Positions 63,933 through 64,000 of a stretch of 64,000 bases of DNA are shown here, piece after piece (the first letter of the stretch is position 1; the number at the start of each line of letters is the position of its first letter). A program made the position numbers and the translations under genes. The stretch is from Dehalococcoidia bacterium (GTDB lineage Bacteria > Chloroflexota > Dehalococcoidia > Lucifugimonadales > SHYT01). Under the pieces are notes generated by a model, which did not search any database, was not told the origin of the DNA, and saw only the letters and a list, made by a program, of their open reading frames with translations. Location: positions 158,859 to 222,858 of the forward strand of contig SHXZ01000002.1 of the NCBI GenBank assembly GCA_009693045.1. The letters run 5' to 3'.

Positions 63933-64000
63933 TTTCTTTAGGAAAGGTGTGGGAAACCCTTTCTTGCAAGAAAGGGTTTCCCACACCTTTCCTAAAGAAA
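63933..64000. repeat. 68-bp perfect palindrome at the window end
   Basis: The arms 63933-63966 and 63967-64000 are exact reverse complements with no mismatch. The core CCCTTTCTTGCAAGAAAGGG and flanks GTGTGGGAAA match the style of the repeats near 24.7 kb. It ends exactly at the window boundary, which may be a contig end. Confidence 0.85.

Overview
This is a GC-rich bacterial chromosome segment, densely coded on both strands, with many GTG and TTG starts and many lipoprotein signal peptides. It has no rRNA, no CRISPR array and no phage structural genes. Gene content suggests an uncultured, probably monoderm bacterium. It includes chlorite-dismutase-type HemQ, AcnA aconitase, acyl-CoA carboxylase with a separate biotin carrier, FAS1-like/MaoC hydratases, DinB pairs, PduO adenosyltransferase and abundant dispersed palindromes. 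My best guess is Chloroflexota, perhaps Dehalococcoidia-like. That is inference from content and style, because no phylogenetic marker was compared.

Layout. 1-8.1 kb is a thiamine locus with two TPP riboswitches. One heads thiG-thiE-thiS on the plus strand. The other heads tenA, a family-5 solute-binding lipoprotein, an NMT1/ThiY-like lipoprotein and thiD on the minus strand, with an MFS transporter beyond. 8.2-15.2 kb holds a zinc metalloprotease lipoprotein, a small membrane protein, a DUF2283 protein, hicBA, gatCA, an alpha/beta hydrolase and a metallo-beta-lactamase-fold hydrolase. hicBA and the hydrolase gene each sit between partial copies of the neighbouring gene. 15.4-25.9 kb holds an SDR, a decayed ABC exporter pair, a ferritin-VIT1 fusion, a second MBL hydrolase, a lipoprotein, tRNA-Lys(UUU), an MFS transporter, an NfeD-type protease, a hyuB remnant and an alpha/beta hydrolase.

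25.9-39 kb holds an M16 peptidase with an apparently leaderless mRNA, accC with a biotin carrier gene, a broken DUF11 surface-protein gene, three hot-dog dehydratases, a HEAT-NUDIX-GNAT cluster, endonuclease III and a zinc alcohol dehydrogenase. 39-50.6 kb holds a second family-5 binding protein with a clear promoter and terminator, a NYN-LOTUS protein with a 30-bp tandem repeat, an enoyl-CoA hydratase, a 1001-residue FAD/Fe-S oxidoreductase, two DinB proteins and the remains of an exosortase-H-like system. 51-64 kb holds acnA, hemQ, a phospholipase-D-like zinc-ribbon protein in an AT-richer patch, an SDR, an fmdB-like gene, hisA-hisH, a cobalamin adenosyltransferase, a vapC remnant, a phosphodiesterase, a lipocalin-like protein, an HSL-type esterase, and panC-panB with a DUF2520 dehydrogenase.

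Themes. Thiamine synthesis and salvage are under one regulatory logic, with binding proteins but no permease nearby. Pantothenate synthesis is clustered and the DUF2520 protein is a plausible ketopantoate reductase. Gene decay is conspicuous: an ABC exporter pair, a surface protein, an exosortase pair, and hyuB and vapC fragments. Several dispersed hairpin families fill the intergenic space.
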